Under the pieces are notes generated by a model that saw only the letters and a list, made by a program, of their open reading frames with translations, was not told where the DNA came from and did not search any database. Below are positions 1 to 8,711 of a DNA stretch of 64,000 nt, piece by piece. This DNA is from Mesohalobacter halotolerans (GTDB taxonomy: Bacteria > Bacteroidota > Bacteroidia > Flavobacteriales > Flavobacteriaceae), in assembly GCF_006120725.1 (NCBI RefSeq), contig NZ_SWMU01000003.1, positions 186,001 through 250,000 of the forward strand. The letters are read 5' to 3'. The position numbers and the translations under genes are program-made. Each line of letters begins with the position of its first letter. The stretch's first letter is position 1.

Positions 1-1029
1 AATATTGCGTAAAACCGTGCTATCCGTTAAATCACGCTGCAATCGACTGATAGGAAGTTTAGCGGAAAGGTGTTCAAACACCGCGTTGGCAATTCCAAGA
101 TTACCCTCACTATTTTCAAAATCTATCGGGTTGACTTTATGTGGCATGGCAGATGACCCGACTTCACCTTTTTTGATTTTTTGTTTAAAATAACCCATTG
201 AAATATAAGACCAAACGTCTCTGTCTAAATCTATAATGATAGTATTGATGCGCTTCATCACATCAAACAAAGCGGCAAGATTATCGTAATGTTCGATTTG
301 AGTGGTTGGGAATGAATAGGATAATCCTAAATAATTTTCAGTAAAATTTTTACCAAATGCTTTCCAATCTTCTTTAGGAAAAGCTAAATGATGGGCATTA
401 AAATTTCCTGTAGCGCCACCAAATTTAGCAGAAAATGGCACTTGTAATAAATGCTTTTTTTGTTCGAGTAGTCTGACGGCAAATACCTTAATTTCTTTAC
501 CTAATCTTGTTGGCGATGCTGGTTGACCATGGGTCTTTGCTAGCATTGGCACGTCTTCCCATGTTTCTGATAATTCTAATAACTTAGTGATTATTTCATC
601 TAAAAATTTAAGATAAACCGAGTCGGTTGCTTCTTTAAGTGATAGTGGTATACTCGTGTTATTAATATCTTGAGAAGTGAGGCCAAAATGGATAAATTCT
701 TTAGAATTGGCTAAACCTAAGTGTTCAAATTTGTCTTTGAGAAAATATTCAACCGCTTTGACATCGTGATTTGTCGTCTTTTCTATGGTTTTGATAGATT
801 CAGCATGAGACATTTCAAAATTTTGATATATCTTTCTTAGTTCATCTTTCTGATTTTGATTTAATGGGTTTAAGCTACTTAAACCTAAATCTGAGAGTGC
901 GATAAAATACTCTACTTCTACTCTAACCCGATAGCGAATCAGCGCAAATTCACTAAAAAAGTCATTAAGTTCTGAGGTTTTAGATTGGTAGCGACCATCA
1001 ATTGGCGAAATGGCATTTAATGCACTCAT
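1..1029 (-). CDS. purB: Adenylosuccinate lyase, 3' end outside window
   Basis: The reverse strand is open from the ATG at 1029 to base 1 without a stop (343 codons), so the C-terminus lies outside the window. The start reads MSALNAISPIDGRYQSK, typical of the long PurB form. The family signature SSAMPHKVNPIDFEN lies at about residues 291-305, and the T-S-Q-D segment near residue 120 fits the active site. PurB cleaves SAICAR to AICAR and adenylosuccinate to AMP in cytosolic purine synthesis. It lies 11 bp downstream of the sirtuin stop on the same strand, so co-transcription is possible. Identity is close to certain. Confidence 0.95.
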   Translation of the reverse strand, partial: MSALNAISPIDGRYQSKTSELNDFFSEFALIRYRVRVEVEYFIALSDLGLSSLNPLNQNQKDELRKIYQNFEMSHAESIKTIEKTTNHDVKAVEYFLKDKFEHLGLANSKEFIHFGLTSQDINNTSIPLSLKEATDSVYLKFLDEIITKLLELSETWEDVPMLAKTHGQPASPTRLGKEIKVFAVRLLEQKKHLLQVPFSAKFGGATGNFNAHHLAFPKEDWKAFGKNFTENYLGLSYSFPTTQIEHYDNLAALFDVMKRINTIIIDLDRDVWSYISMGYFKQKIKKGEVGSSAMPHKVNPIDFENSEGNLGIANAVFEHLSAKLPISRLQRDLTDSTVLRNI

Positions 1030-1040
1030 AAGTAACAATA

Positions 1041-1733
1041 TTAATTTTTGAGTAAAATTGATTTTAATTTTTGCATGCCAGCCGTAGCTGATGTTGCAAA
1101 AATACGAAGATTTTCGCTTTCATTGATGCCAGGTTTTGGGTCAATGAGGTAAATAGGAATATCTTGATGTGCATAGTCCATCAAACCGGCAGCAGGATAA
1201 ACTTGTAATGATGTTCCAATCACGATGAGAACATCTGCAGTTTTAACAATTTCGATGGCGTTTTGCATCATTGGAACGGCTTCACCAAACCAAACCACAT
1301 GCGGCCTGAGTTGATTGCCTTTCTCATCAGTATCGCCCATTTGTAAATCGTCTTTCCATTCTATTAAATGATTGGGGTTATTGACTGGTCTGACTTTAAA
1401 CAACTCTCCATGAAGATGAGTTACTTTTGTGCTTCCTGCGCTTTCATGTAAATTATCTACATTTTGGGTCACAATTTCAATATCAAAATATGCTTCTAAA
1501 TCAGCTAAAATTTGATGGGCTGTATTGGGCTTTACCGTTTTGAGTTGGCGTCGTCTTTGGTTGTAAAAATCTAAAACCAAATGCGGATTTGCTTCAAAAG
1601 CTTGTGGCGTTGCCACTTCTGTTACATCATGACCTTCCCATAAACCGTCGGCGTCTCTAAAAGTTTTTAAACCACTTTCAGCACTGATTCCTGCACCAGA
1701 TAGCACAACAATTTTTGAAGGCTTTGAACTCAT
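1041..1733 (-). CDS. cobB: SIR2-family NAD-dependent protein deacylase without zinc cysteines
   Basis: This 230-residue sirtuin shows GAGISAESGLKTFRD (NAD binding), TQNVDNLH, the catalytic His in THLHGEL, RPHVVWFGE, and GTSLQVYPAAG. The YNQRRR stretch fits the Tyr-x-x-Arg pair of SIRT5/CobB-type enzymes that remove acidic acyl groups such as succinyl. The protein contains no cysteine at all, so the usual four-Cys zinc site between HGEL and RPHVVWFGE is missing. I chose the ATG at 1733 over an in-frame start 33 bp upstream because it overlaps the TGA of the preceding gene as ATGA, which also implies translational coupling. The symbol is by family; the acyl preference is inferred. Confidence 0.88.
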   Translation of the reverse strand: MSSKPSKIVVLSGAGISAESGLKTFRDADGLWEGHDVTEVATPQAFEANPHLVLDFYNQRRRQLKTVKPNTAHQILADLEAYFDIEIVTQNVDNLHESAGSTKVTHLHGELFKVRPVNNPNHLIEWKDDLQMGDTDEKGNQLRPHVVWFGEAVPMMQNAIEIVKTADVLIVIGTSLQVYPAAGLMDYAHQDIPIYLIDPKPGINESENLRIFATSATAGMQKLKSILLKN

Positions 1734-2497
1734 TCCGGATTTATCGCTTTGTAGTTTTCGTAGCAATTACTAATGGCATCTAGTAATTGTAGATCATTAG
1801 CATTTTTAATGTAATCTTGCGAATAGTTGCAACGCTTAAGTATTTTTTCAATATCTGAAACAGAAATTTGCAATACTGCAGATAAAGTTTCCCGATTATA
1901 CTTATCTACAAGTAGATCTCTAATGGATTTATCTTCTTTCATTTGCCTCAACTTTTTCATTTGTTGAGGCTTTTTGCCAAATACATTGTAGAGCAAATCA
2001 GTAGGGTTGAATATGGCGTCTAAAGTTTTTGAAAAAGAGCTTTTTTGATAATTACCACCTTCATACCCATAATCTAGTCCGGATATTTGATAGGTAAAAT
2101 TATCGTATACCGGAATATTTTTAGCATCAATCTCTAGATAACCCGTTAACTTTATATTTCTAACGGTAACCTCTTCTAAGGCAATAGCGACTTCCGTCAT
2201 TTTGACTTTAACCTCACCGTATTTTATCCAGTCTTCAGTGACTTTGACTTGCATAGATTTAAAACCAACGAAAGAGAAATACAAGGTATCGTTGATAGAA
2301 GCCTTGATGTTAAATTTACCTTCACGATTGGATACGGTGCCTTTAACGGTATTGATATTAATAACATTAGCATTGTAGAGCGGTTTATCATTTGCCGCGT
2401 TTAGAATTTGTCCTTTAATTTTATAGGACTCTTGATCTTGGGCAAAGACAAGACAACTTGTAAAGACTAAAAAAAATATATATGCCATTAATTTCAT
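1730..2497 (-). CDS. Exported CarboxypepD_reg-like domain protein
   Basis: A 255-residue protein with an N-terminal signal peptide (MKLMAYIFFLVFTSCLVFAQ, probable cleavage after Ala-Gln) followed by a CarboxypepD_reg-like beta-sandwich at about residues 26-105, recognised by IKGQILNAANDKPLYNANV, the GTVSNREGKF turn and YFSFVGFKS. Bacteroidota use this domain at the start of TonB-dependent receptors and in free-standing envelope proteins. No plug or barrel follows here. The remaining 150 residues are not recognisable to me. It is translationally coupled to the sirtuin downstream (ATGA overlap), an odd pairing of an envelope and a cytosolic protein. Envelope location is inferred from the signal peptide. 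Confidence 0.75.
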   Translation of the reverse strand: MKLMAYIFFLVFTSCLVFAQDQESYKIKGQILNAANDKPLYNANVININTVKGTVSNREGKFNIKASINDTLYFSFVGFKSMQVKVTEDWIKYGEVKVKMTEVAIALEEVTVRNIKLTGYLEIDAKNIPVYDNFTYQISGLDYGYEGGNYQKSSFSKTLDAIFNPTDLLYNVFGKKPQQMKKLRQMKEDKSIRDLLVDKYNRETLSAVLQISVSDIEKILKRCNYSQDYIKNANDLQLLDAISNCYENYKAINPE

Positions 2498-2565
2498 CCG
2501 TCTAAAATAATTAAATAGAAGTGATATTGAAATTTATCTTATAGACTTAAAGCAAAATTAACAGA

Positions 2566-4290
2566 TTAACGATTTCGACGTCGCTCTATTGATTTATTTC
2601 GGTTGTTGCTTCTACCTTTTCTATGTGTCTTAGATTTTGAGTTATTTTTGCGTTTAAAATTGCCTTTTTTACGACTTTTCCCTTTATCCTTAGTGATTTC
2701 GACATTAACTGATCTCCCATTATGTTGAAAATTTTCAAACGTTTTAAAAACTTTATCCGTTTGAGACTTAGGCGTGTTAAAAAATGAGAACGTTCCTTTA
2801 ACGTCCACTTTTCCAACCTCATCGCGACCTAAGTTCAAGTTTTCTTTCAAGAAATCTTTGAGAGACATCCAGTTGAAACCATCTTTTTCCCCAAGATTAA
2901 TAAAATATCGGTTTTCATTACCAAAAGATTTACTGCCTTGAGATTTGTCTTTATGAGCTGTATTTTCTAATTGTTCTACACTTGGTGCGTTTTTATAATA
3001 ATTGTAAAAACGTGTAAATTCTACACTAAAGAATTTTTTAATTAATTCATTTTTATCTAAGTCTGCTAAGACTTCCTGAAGTTTTGGTAATATAAAATCT
3101 ATATCGTGATTAACTTCTGTATTTTTAATATTTTCTGCGAGATAAAACATTTGGCTTTCACAGATTTCTTCTGAGGTTGGCAATTTTTCTGCCTTGAAGC
3201 TTTGACCTATAATGCGTTCAATACTTTTAATTTTACGTTGCTCACTTTTGGTTATGATGACAAAAGATTTTCCGGTTTTACCGGCTCGCCCTGTTCTACC
3301 GCTTCGGTGCGTATAGATTTCGGTTTCATCAGGCAGTTGATAATTGATTACGTGTGTGATATCATCGACGTCTATACCTCTTGCAGCAACATCGGTTGCA
3401 ACAAGCATTTGTACTTGTTTGTTTCTAAAACTTTTCATCACCAAATCGCGTTGGTTTTGGCTCAAGTCCCCATGAAGTGCGGCGGCGTTATAGCCATCTT
3501 CAATGAGTTTTTCTGCGACTTTTTGGGTGTCTCGCTTAGTTCTACAAAATACTACTGCATATACATCTGGATTGGCATCAACTAGTCGTTTTAAGGCGTT
3601 GTAGCGGTCTCTAGCACTAACTGTAAAATAAGAATGGCTTACATTTTTTGTAGACATATTACGTTGACCAACGGTAATTTCTACAGGTTTGTTCATAAAT
3701 TTTTTAGCGATGCCTGAAACTTCTTTAGGCATTGTTGCGCTAAATAACCATGTGCTTTTTTCTTTTGGACTGTGAGATAAAATTTCAGTGATATCTTCAT
3801 AAAAGCCCATGTTGAGCATTTCGTCGGCTTCGTCTAATACGCAATATTCAATTTTTGAAATATCTATGATTTTTCTTTTAATCATGTCTTTCATCCGACC
3901 CGGTGTCGCGACAATGATTTGTGCACCACGATTAATTTGTTTGGCTTGATCTTGCAAGCTTGCCCCGCCGTAAATGGCAACAATATTGAGTTTGTCAATA
4001 TATTTGGCGTATTGTTCTAATTCGCTGGTGATCTGTAAACACAATTCTCGCGTTGGGGATAAAATTAAGCCTTGTGTAGTTTTTGTATTAGTATCTGTGT
4101 GTTGAAGCAAAGGAAAACCAAAAGCTGCCGTTTTACCTGTGCCTGTTTGGGCTAGCGCAACCAAGTCGGTTTTTTGCTCTAAAAGTATCGGAATACTCTT
4201 GATTTGTACATCACTTGGCGTTTCAAAACCTAAGTCGGTAATGGCTTTAAGAAGATTGTCTTGTAAGCCTAAAGAAGAAAAATTTGTCAT
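2566..4290 (-). CDS. deaD: DEAD-box ATP-dependent RNA helicase, DeaD/CsdA-like
   Basis: A 574-residue helicase with the Q motif region at the N-terminus, Walker A AQTGTGKT, PTREL, the DEAD box in VLDEADEML, SAT, and the C-terminal motifs VFCRTKRDT, ATDVAARGIDV and HRSGRTGRAGK. Residues about 455-535 form a DbpA-type RNA-binding domain (GEKDGFNWM, then FSFF). The last 35 residues are an Arg/Lys/Asn-rich basic tail that probably binds RNA. Such proteins unwind rRNA and mRNA structure during ribosome assembly and cold growth. The gene stands alone with a 153-bp divergent spacer before the dehydrogenase at 4444. Family is secure; deaD versus another DbpA-domain paralogue is less so. Confidence 0.85.
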   Translation of the reverse strand: MTNFSSLGLQDNLLKAITDLGFETPSDVQIKSIPILLEQKTDLVALAQTGTGKTAAFGFPLLQHTDTNTKTTQGLILSPTRELCLQITSELEQYAKYIDKLNIVAIYGGASLQDQAKQINRGAQIIVATPGRMKDMIKRKIIDISKIEYCVLDEADEMLNMGFYEDITEILSHSPKEKSTWLFSATMPKEVSGIAKKFMNKPVEITVGQRNMSTKNVSHSYFTVSARDRYNALKRLVDANPDVYAVVFCRTKRDTQKVAEKLIEDGYNAAALHGDLSQNQRDLVMKSFRNKQVQMLVATDVAARGIDVDDITHVINYQLPDETEIYTHRSGRTGRAGKTGKSFVIITKSEQRKIKSIERIIGQSFKAEKLPTSEEICESQMFYLAENIKNTEVNHDIDFILPKLQEVLADLDKNELIKKFFSVEFTRFYNYYKNAPSVEQLENTAHKDKSQGSKSFGNENRYFINLGEKDGFNWMSLKDFLKENLNLGRDEVGKVDVKGTFSFFNTPKSQTDKVFKTFENFQHNGRSVNVEITKDKGKSRKKGNFKRKNNSKSKTHRKGRSNNRNKSIERRRNR

Positions 4291-4443
4291 AAAAATAAAA
4301 TGAGTGCAAAGATAGCGGAATATAATTGTAAATCACTATGATTTAAGAACTTTCATTTTAAATATAGTTCTAATAATATTTTAAGCGTTCTGGTAAATAA
4401 GTTTTAAAGTCTTAGTATTGCACATTATATAATATTACTTATT

Positions 4444-5202
4444 ATGAAAACTGTTTTAATTACCGGTTCCACTAGTGGCATAGGTCTGGCAACAGCCCAA
4501 AAATTAGCCCACGAGGGTGACTTTAAGCTCATTGTATGCGGAAGGAGAAAAGAAAGACTTACAAAACTTACAAACCAATTAAAGTCTAATGTAAAAATTA
4601 CAAGTTTAAACTTTGATGTCAGAGACAAAAAAGCTGTCATAAAATCCTTAGAATCGCTACCTAATGACTTTAAAGCAATTGATGTTCTCATTAATAACGC
4701 TGGAAATGCACACGGCTTAGATTATATTCAGGATGGTAGCTTGGAAGATTGGGATGCTATGATTGATATCAATGTCAAAGGTTTGTTGTATGTTTCTAAA
4801 CCCATTATCAAATCTATGCTCAAAAAACAAAGTGGGCATATTATAAATATTGGCTCAACAGCTGGCAAAGAAGTATATCCAAAAGGCAATGTCTACTGTG
4901 CGAGTAAACACGCTGTAGACGCCCTTAATCAGGCCATGAGAATAGATTTGAACAAACACGGTATTCGAGTAGGAGCAATCAATCCCGGCTTGGTTGAAAC
5001 TGAGTTTAGTGAAGTTCGCTTTAAGGGTGATCGTCAAAGAGCATCATCAGTATATGAAGGCTAACAAGCATTAAAGCCTGAAGACATTGCAGATATTGTC
5101 TATTTTTGTATCACAAGACCATATCATGTTAATATTGCGGATTTAGTGGTATTTCCCTCAGCACAGGCAAGTAGTACAATTATAAATAAGCATCTTAAAT
5201 AA
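4444..5202 (+). pseudogene. SDR-family oxidoreductase (YdfG-like) interrupted by in-frame TAA
   Basis: The reading frame encodes a classical short-chain dehydrogenase: TGSTSGIG cofactor loop, NNAGNA, the Ser of INIGSTAG and the YCASK catalytic Tyr-x-x-x-Lys. A TAA at 5062-5064 ends the frame after 206 residues, but the same frame then runs on without further stops to 5202 and encodes QALKPEDIADIVYFCITRPY and VNIADLVVFPSAQ, the usual YdfG-type C-terminus. A Tyr codon is normally expected at the stop, so one base change (TAC/TAT to TAA) explains it. The lost 46 residues normally build part of the substrate pocket and the tetramer interface. It could be a real nonsense mutation, a young pseudogene or an assembly error. 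Confidence 0.85.
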
Positions 5203-5295
5203 ACGTAATTTAGAAATTATGTCGCTTCAAGTCTTTGAAAATCAAATTTTAACTATTTAGCTTTAAAATTTGTTTTGTAATTTTTGGGGGCAAAA

Positions 5296-6234
5296 TCAAA
5301 AGAAAAATAAACTTGCAAAAACCATAAGTGTTAAAATAAACAAAGCTGAAAATACATAGAAAAATGAACTTATAAAAGTCTTGAGTACAGTTTTGACAAC
5401 TCCTTGCTGGTAGAAACGTTTTTTGGCCACAATTAAGTAATAGATAAAGCCCAAGGAAAATATTCCTAAAAATTCGTAATCAATCAATACAACTACTAAT
5501 TCATAAACGATAAGAAGTATAAAAAAAACAGTGGACTGAATGTAGTTAAAAATCAAGTGTCCAGTATAGGTAAATGCACGTCGTAGATAAAGAAGTTTAG
5601 AAAAAACTGTAAAAACAGGTATGAAAAAAAAAGTAAAAAAAGGTAATTTTGGAAAGAGGTAATCAAAAAAGTCCTGTGGTTCATTTAAAAATTTATAAAA
5701 TGATTTTTCAATAATAAATTTTAATTTAGAATAGTAAGTATCATCTATCTGAAATTTTACTTGGGCTTCTTCAAACGTAATATCCTGATTTTTTTTAAGT
5801 AAATCTTTAAGACGTCCGGATTGGTTAATTTTTGTTGTATCAACTTCAACTTTATCTAATTCTTCGACATCATTAATATCCAAATTTTTTGACAAACCTT
5901 CGATATCATCTTTGACGAGGTAAGAGGATAAAATAAAGAACAAAATGGCCATACTGATAAAAAATCGAAAAGGATTGACATAGCTCACCCGTTTACCAGA
6001 AATATATTCCTGTGCTAACTTCCCGGGTGATACAAATATGAGTTTGATACTTTTAAAAAGCTTTGAATCATAAGAAAACAATCCAGCTAGATATTCTGCA
6101 AGCATTTGTTTTACAGTGAGTTCTTCCTTTGAGTTTAACTGACCACAATTTGAACAATATCGGTCTGAAACATCAAGTTGATGTCCACAATTTAAACAAA
6201 CTTCACCTCTATGGCTTCTTAATGATTTTGTCAT
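5296..6234 (-). CDS. DUF3667 membrane protein with N-terminal zinc ribbon
   Basis: A 312-residue protein opening with a zinc-ribbon pair CLNCGH and CSNCGQ, then the DUF3667 core (FSYDSKLFKSIKLIF, SPGKLAQEYISGKR, YVNPFRFFISMAILFF). A charged loop is followed by a hydrophobic C-terminal half with several membrane segments. DUF3667 is common in Bacteroidota and has no established function. The ATG at 6234 is preferred over an in-frame TTG at 6255. It is divergent from the TetR-led exporter operon across a very AT-rich 143-bp spacer, and its 3' end faces the broken dehydrogenase. Confidence 0.8.
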   Translation of the reverse strand: MTKSLRSHRGEVCLNCGHQLDVSDRYCSNCGQLNSKEELTVKQMLAEYLAGLFSYDSKLFKSIKLIFVSPGKLAQEYISGKRVSYVNPFRFFISMAILFFILSSYLVKDDIEGLSKNLDINDVEELDKVEVDTTKINQSGRLKDLLKKNQDITFEEAQVKFQIDDTYYSKLKFIIEKSFYKFLNEPQDFFDYLFPKLPFFTFFFIPVFTVFSKLLYLRRAFTYTGHLIFNYIQSTVFFILLIVYELVVVLIDYEFLGIFSLGFIYYLIVAKKRFYQQGVVKTVLKTFISSFFYVFSALFILTLMVFASLFFF

Positions 6235-6377
6235 TTTCAAAGCAAATTTAAACAATATGCTAAATTATCTCATAACTTATTTTAATATTATAAATAAATT
6301 TCATTAATATTAATTTATATTCTTATTAACATTAAATAATAGTAATACTTTTATATTAGCGATTTTATTTTTGCTAA

Positions 6378-7058
6378 ATGGAAAGTTTACTATCATCTTT
6401 AAAATTAAATATAAGCTCGTGTCTGTATTTAAAAGATCCTGAGAGCTCAGAATTAGGCCATAAGATACTCTCAAAAAGTATTGAAATGATACATGAATTA
6501 GGGATAGAAAGTTTTAATTTTAAAAAATTAGGACAACAAATAGATTCAAATGAAAGCTCTATCTACAGGTATTTTGAAAATAAGTACAGGTTACTTCAAT
6601 ACCTGTCAGCAATGTATTGGGGAATCATAGAATACAGGCTGGTAATCGAGACCAATGCGATTGAAGATTGTTCTAAAAAGCTTTTAATGGCTATAAAAAT
6701 CCTAACTTTAAAGCCAAAAGGTATAGACTCTTATTCAGATTTTGATCAACTTAAATTAAGAGACATCATTATTGAAGAGTTTACAAAATCTTATCATCAC
6801 AAAGACATCGATAGTGATAATGAAGACGGTAATTTTAAAATATATAAACGTTTAATTCTAAGAATAGTTGAAATGATTAATAATGTTGACCCTTCTTATA
6901 ATTTTCCAAAAGCTTTAGCTTGTCACATTGTAGAAGGTGCACTTCAACAGTATTACATTCAAAGACATTTTAAATCCTTGACTGATCGTAAAGCTGAAAC
7001 TCAGGTTTACAAATTTTATAAAGACATGATTTTAAAGGTTTTAAACCCTAAACATTAA
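6378..7058 (+). CDS. TetR/AcrR-family transcriptional regulator of the exporter operon
   Basis: A 226-residue regulator with a TetR helix-turn-helix at about residues 30-75: a first helix around IEMIHELG, FNFKKLGQQI as the scaffold and SSIYRYFENKYRLLQYL as the recognition helix and its follow-on. The C-terminal part is helical and has no recognisable ligand motif. It is the first gene of a tight run: its stop is 6 bp before the ATG of the ABC exporter. By family it most likely represses this operon and is released by a small ligand, but no operator palindrome is evident in the AT-rich upstream spacer. Confidence 0.85.
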   Translation: MESLLSSLKLNISSCLYLKDPESSELGHKILSKSIEMIHELGIESFNFKKLGQQIDSNESSIYRYFENKYRLLQYLSAMYWGIIEYRLVIETNAIEDCSKKLLMAIKILTLKPKGIDSYSDFDQLKLRDIIIEEFTKSYHHKDIDSDNEDGNFKIYKRLILRIVEMINNVDPSYNFPKALACHIVEGALQQYYIQRHFKSLTDRKAETQVYKFYKDMILKVLNPKH

Positions 7059-7064
7059 TTGATT

Positions 7065-8708
7065 ATGACACCTTGGACAAGATTATTAAATTTATTAAAG
7101 CTTGAACGCAAAGACATACTTAAAATTTTGCTTTACGCCGTTTTTGCTGGTCTAGTAGGATTATCTCTTCCTCTTGGGGTTCAAGCTACTATCAATCTTG
7201 TTGTTGGAGGGCAATTTAATGCATCAATAATAATTTTGATCAGTTTGGTTCTTCTCGGAGTAATTTTTCAAGGGATTTTAAGGTATATGCAGCTTAGAGT
7301 TGCTGAAGACTTACAACAACGCATCTACACTAGAGCTTCCTTTGAGTTTATCTACAGATTTCCTCGAATAAAGTCACAGGCTCTCGATGGGTATTACGCA
7401 CCAGAATTAGCAAATCGATTTTTTGATACCATGGTCATACAAAAAGGCTTACCAAAAATTCTGATTGATTTCTCGGCTTCATTGTTGCAGATTATTTTTG
7501 GTTTAATACTCTTATCCTTTTACCATCCCTTCTTTATTTTGTTCGGTTTTGTTCTCGTCATATTATTATATGTCGTTTTTAAGTACAGTGTCCCTTTGGG
7601 TGTTCAAACCAGTCTAGATGAATCGAGCTGTAAGTATAGAAATGCGCATTGGATTGAAGAAATTGCAAGAAGCTACGAAAGCTTTAAAGTTTCTGATAGT
7701 TTCTCATTATCGTCAAAAAAGAATGACGAATTAGCCATAGATTATCTCAACGCAAGAGAAAGTCACTTCTCCATTTTAAAGCTTCAGTTTTTTAAAATGA
7801 TTGGATTTAAAACCATTGTCACTGCTGGTTTACTGATAATTGGTGGTTTACTGGTTATCAATCAACAGATGAATATTGGGCAATTTGTAGCTGCCGAAAT
7901 TGTTATCCTATTGATGATAAACTCTGTTGAAAAGCTCATTTTAGGCCTTGAAAATGTTTATGATGTATTGACTTCAATCGAAAAAATTGGTAAAATCACA
8001 GATATGCCCTTGGAAGAAAAAGTTGTAAACCAACCTTTTAATAAAACTAAGGATTTAAGGTTAGAGCTTGTGAATTTGAATTTAGAATTCACAAGATCTA
8101 ATAAAAAAGTATTAACAGACATCAATCTCAATATCGAGCCCAAATCACATGTACTTATCACGGGGCAAAGTGGTTCGGGTAAAACCTCCTTACTTAAAAT
8201 TATTGCTGGGCTCATACCGCCAAGTGATGGACAATTGCTCATTAATGATATAAATATTAAAAATATAAACAATGAACATTATCGCTCATTTATAGGTCAT
8301 GTTTTTCCAAACAACCTTCCTTTTGATGGCAGTATTGAAGAAAACATTACATTTAACAACCCCGAGATTGAGGAGAAAAAAGTTAAAGAAGTTTGTTCGG
8401 TTTTAGGCTTAGATAATTTTATAAAAGCACAACCCAAAGGACTGCAAACCAATATTTCAACTGATGGTAAGCAATTATCCTATACCATGAGTAAAAAGAT
8501 AATTTTGGCCAGGGCGCTAGTATCTGAACCAAAATTATTAATCTTAAAAGATCCTTTAGATGAATTTGATGTCAAAGAAATCAAAACCATTATAAAATAT
8601 TTATTTGACCCTAAACAACCCTGGACAATATTGGTTGCCAGTAGAAATGCTATTTGGAAAGAGTATTGCGAACGTGTCATTTATTTAGAAAACGGTAAAA
8701 TAAAATAA
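7065..8708 (+). CDS. ABC exporter (fused membrane domain and ATPase) with degenerate nucleotide-binding domain
   Basis: A 547-residue half-transporter: an exporter-type membrane domain with about five or six hydrophobic segments (residues ~15-300), then an ATP-binding domain. Walker A is intact (GQSGSGKTS, residues 367-375). The other motifs are altered: Q-loop Gln is Pro415 (HVFPNNLPF), the LSGGQ signature is LSYTM (471-475), the Walker B Asp is Lys495 and the catalytic Glu is Asp496 (LLILKDPLDEFD), and the H-loop His is Ser526 (VASRN). No C39 peptidase domain precedes it. The ATG at 7065 is preferred to a TTG at 7059. It lies between its regulator and an HlyD adaptor, so a type I secretion-like pump is inferred; the substrate is unknown. 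Confidence 0.85.
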   Translation: MTPWTRLLNLLKLERKDILKILLYAVFAGLVGLSLPLGVQATINLVVGGQFNASIIILISLVLLGVIFQGILRYMQLRVAEDLQQRIYTRASFEFIYRFPRIKSQALDGYYAPELANRFFDTMVIQKGLPKILIDFSASLLQIIFGLILLSFYHPFFILFGFVLVILLYVVFKYSVPLGVQTSLDESSCKYRNAHWIEEIARSYESFKVSDSFSLSSKKNDELAIDYLNARESHFSILKLQFFKMIGFKTIVTAGLLIIGGLLVINQQMNIGQFVAAEIVILLMINSVEKLILGLENVYDVLTSIEKIGKITDMPLEEKVVNQPFNKTKDLRLELVNLNLEFTRSNKKVLTDINLNIEPKSHVLITGQSGSGKTSLLKIIAGLIPPSDGQLLINDINIKNINNEHYRSFIGHVFPNNLPFDGSIEENITFNNPEIEEKKVKEVCSVLGLDNFIKAQPKGLQTNISTDGKQLSYTMSKKIILARALVSEPKLLILKDPLDEFDVKEIKTIIKYLFDPKQPWTILVASRNAIWKEYCERVIYLENGKIK

Positions 8709-8711
8709 TTC

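Noticed and set aside
2586-2822. Second minus-strand frame rich in Lys and Arg within the helicase 3' end
   Set aside because: It is an out-of-frame shadow of the basic tail of the DEAD-box helicase.
7059-7064. TTG at 7059 as start of the ABC exporter
   Set aside because: The ATG two codons later is a better start and leaves the usual small gap after the TetR stop.
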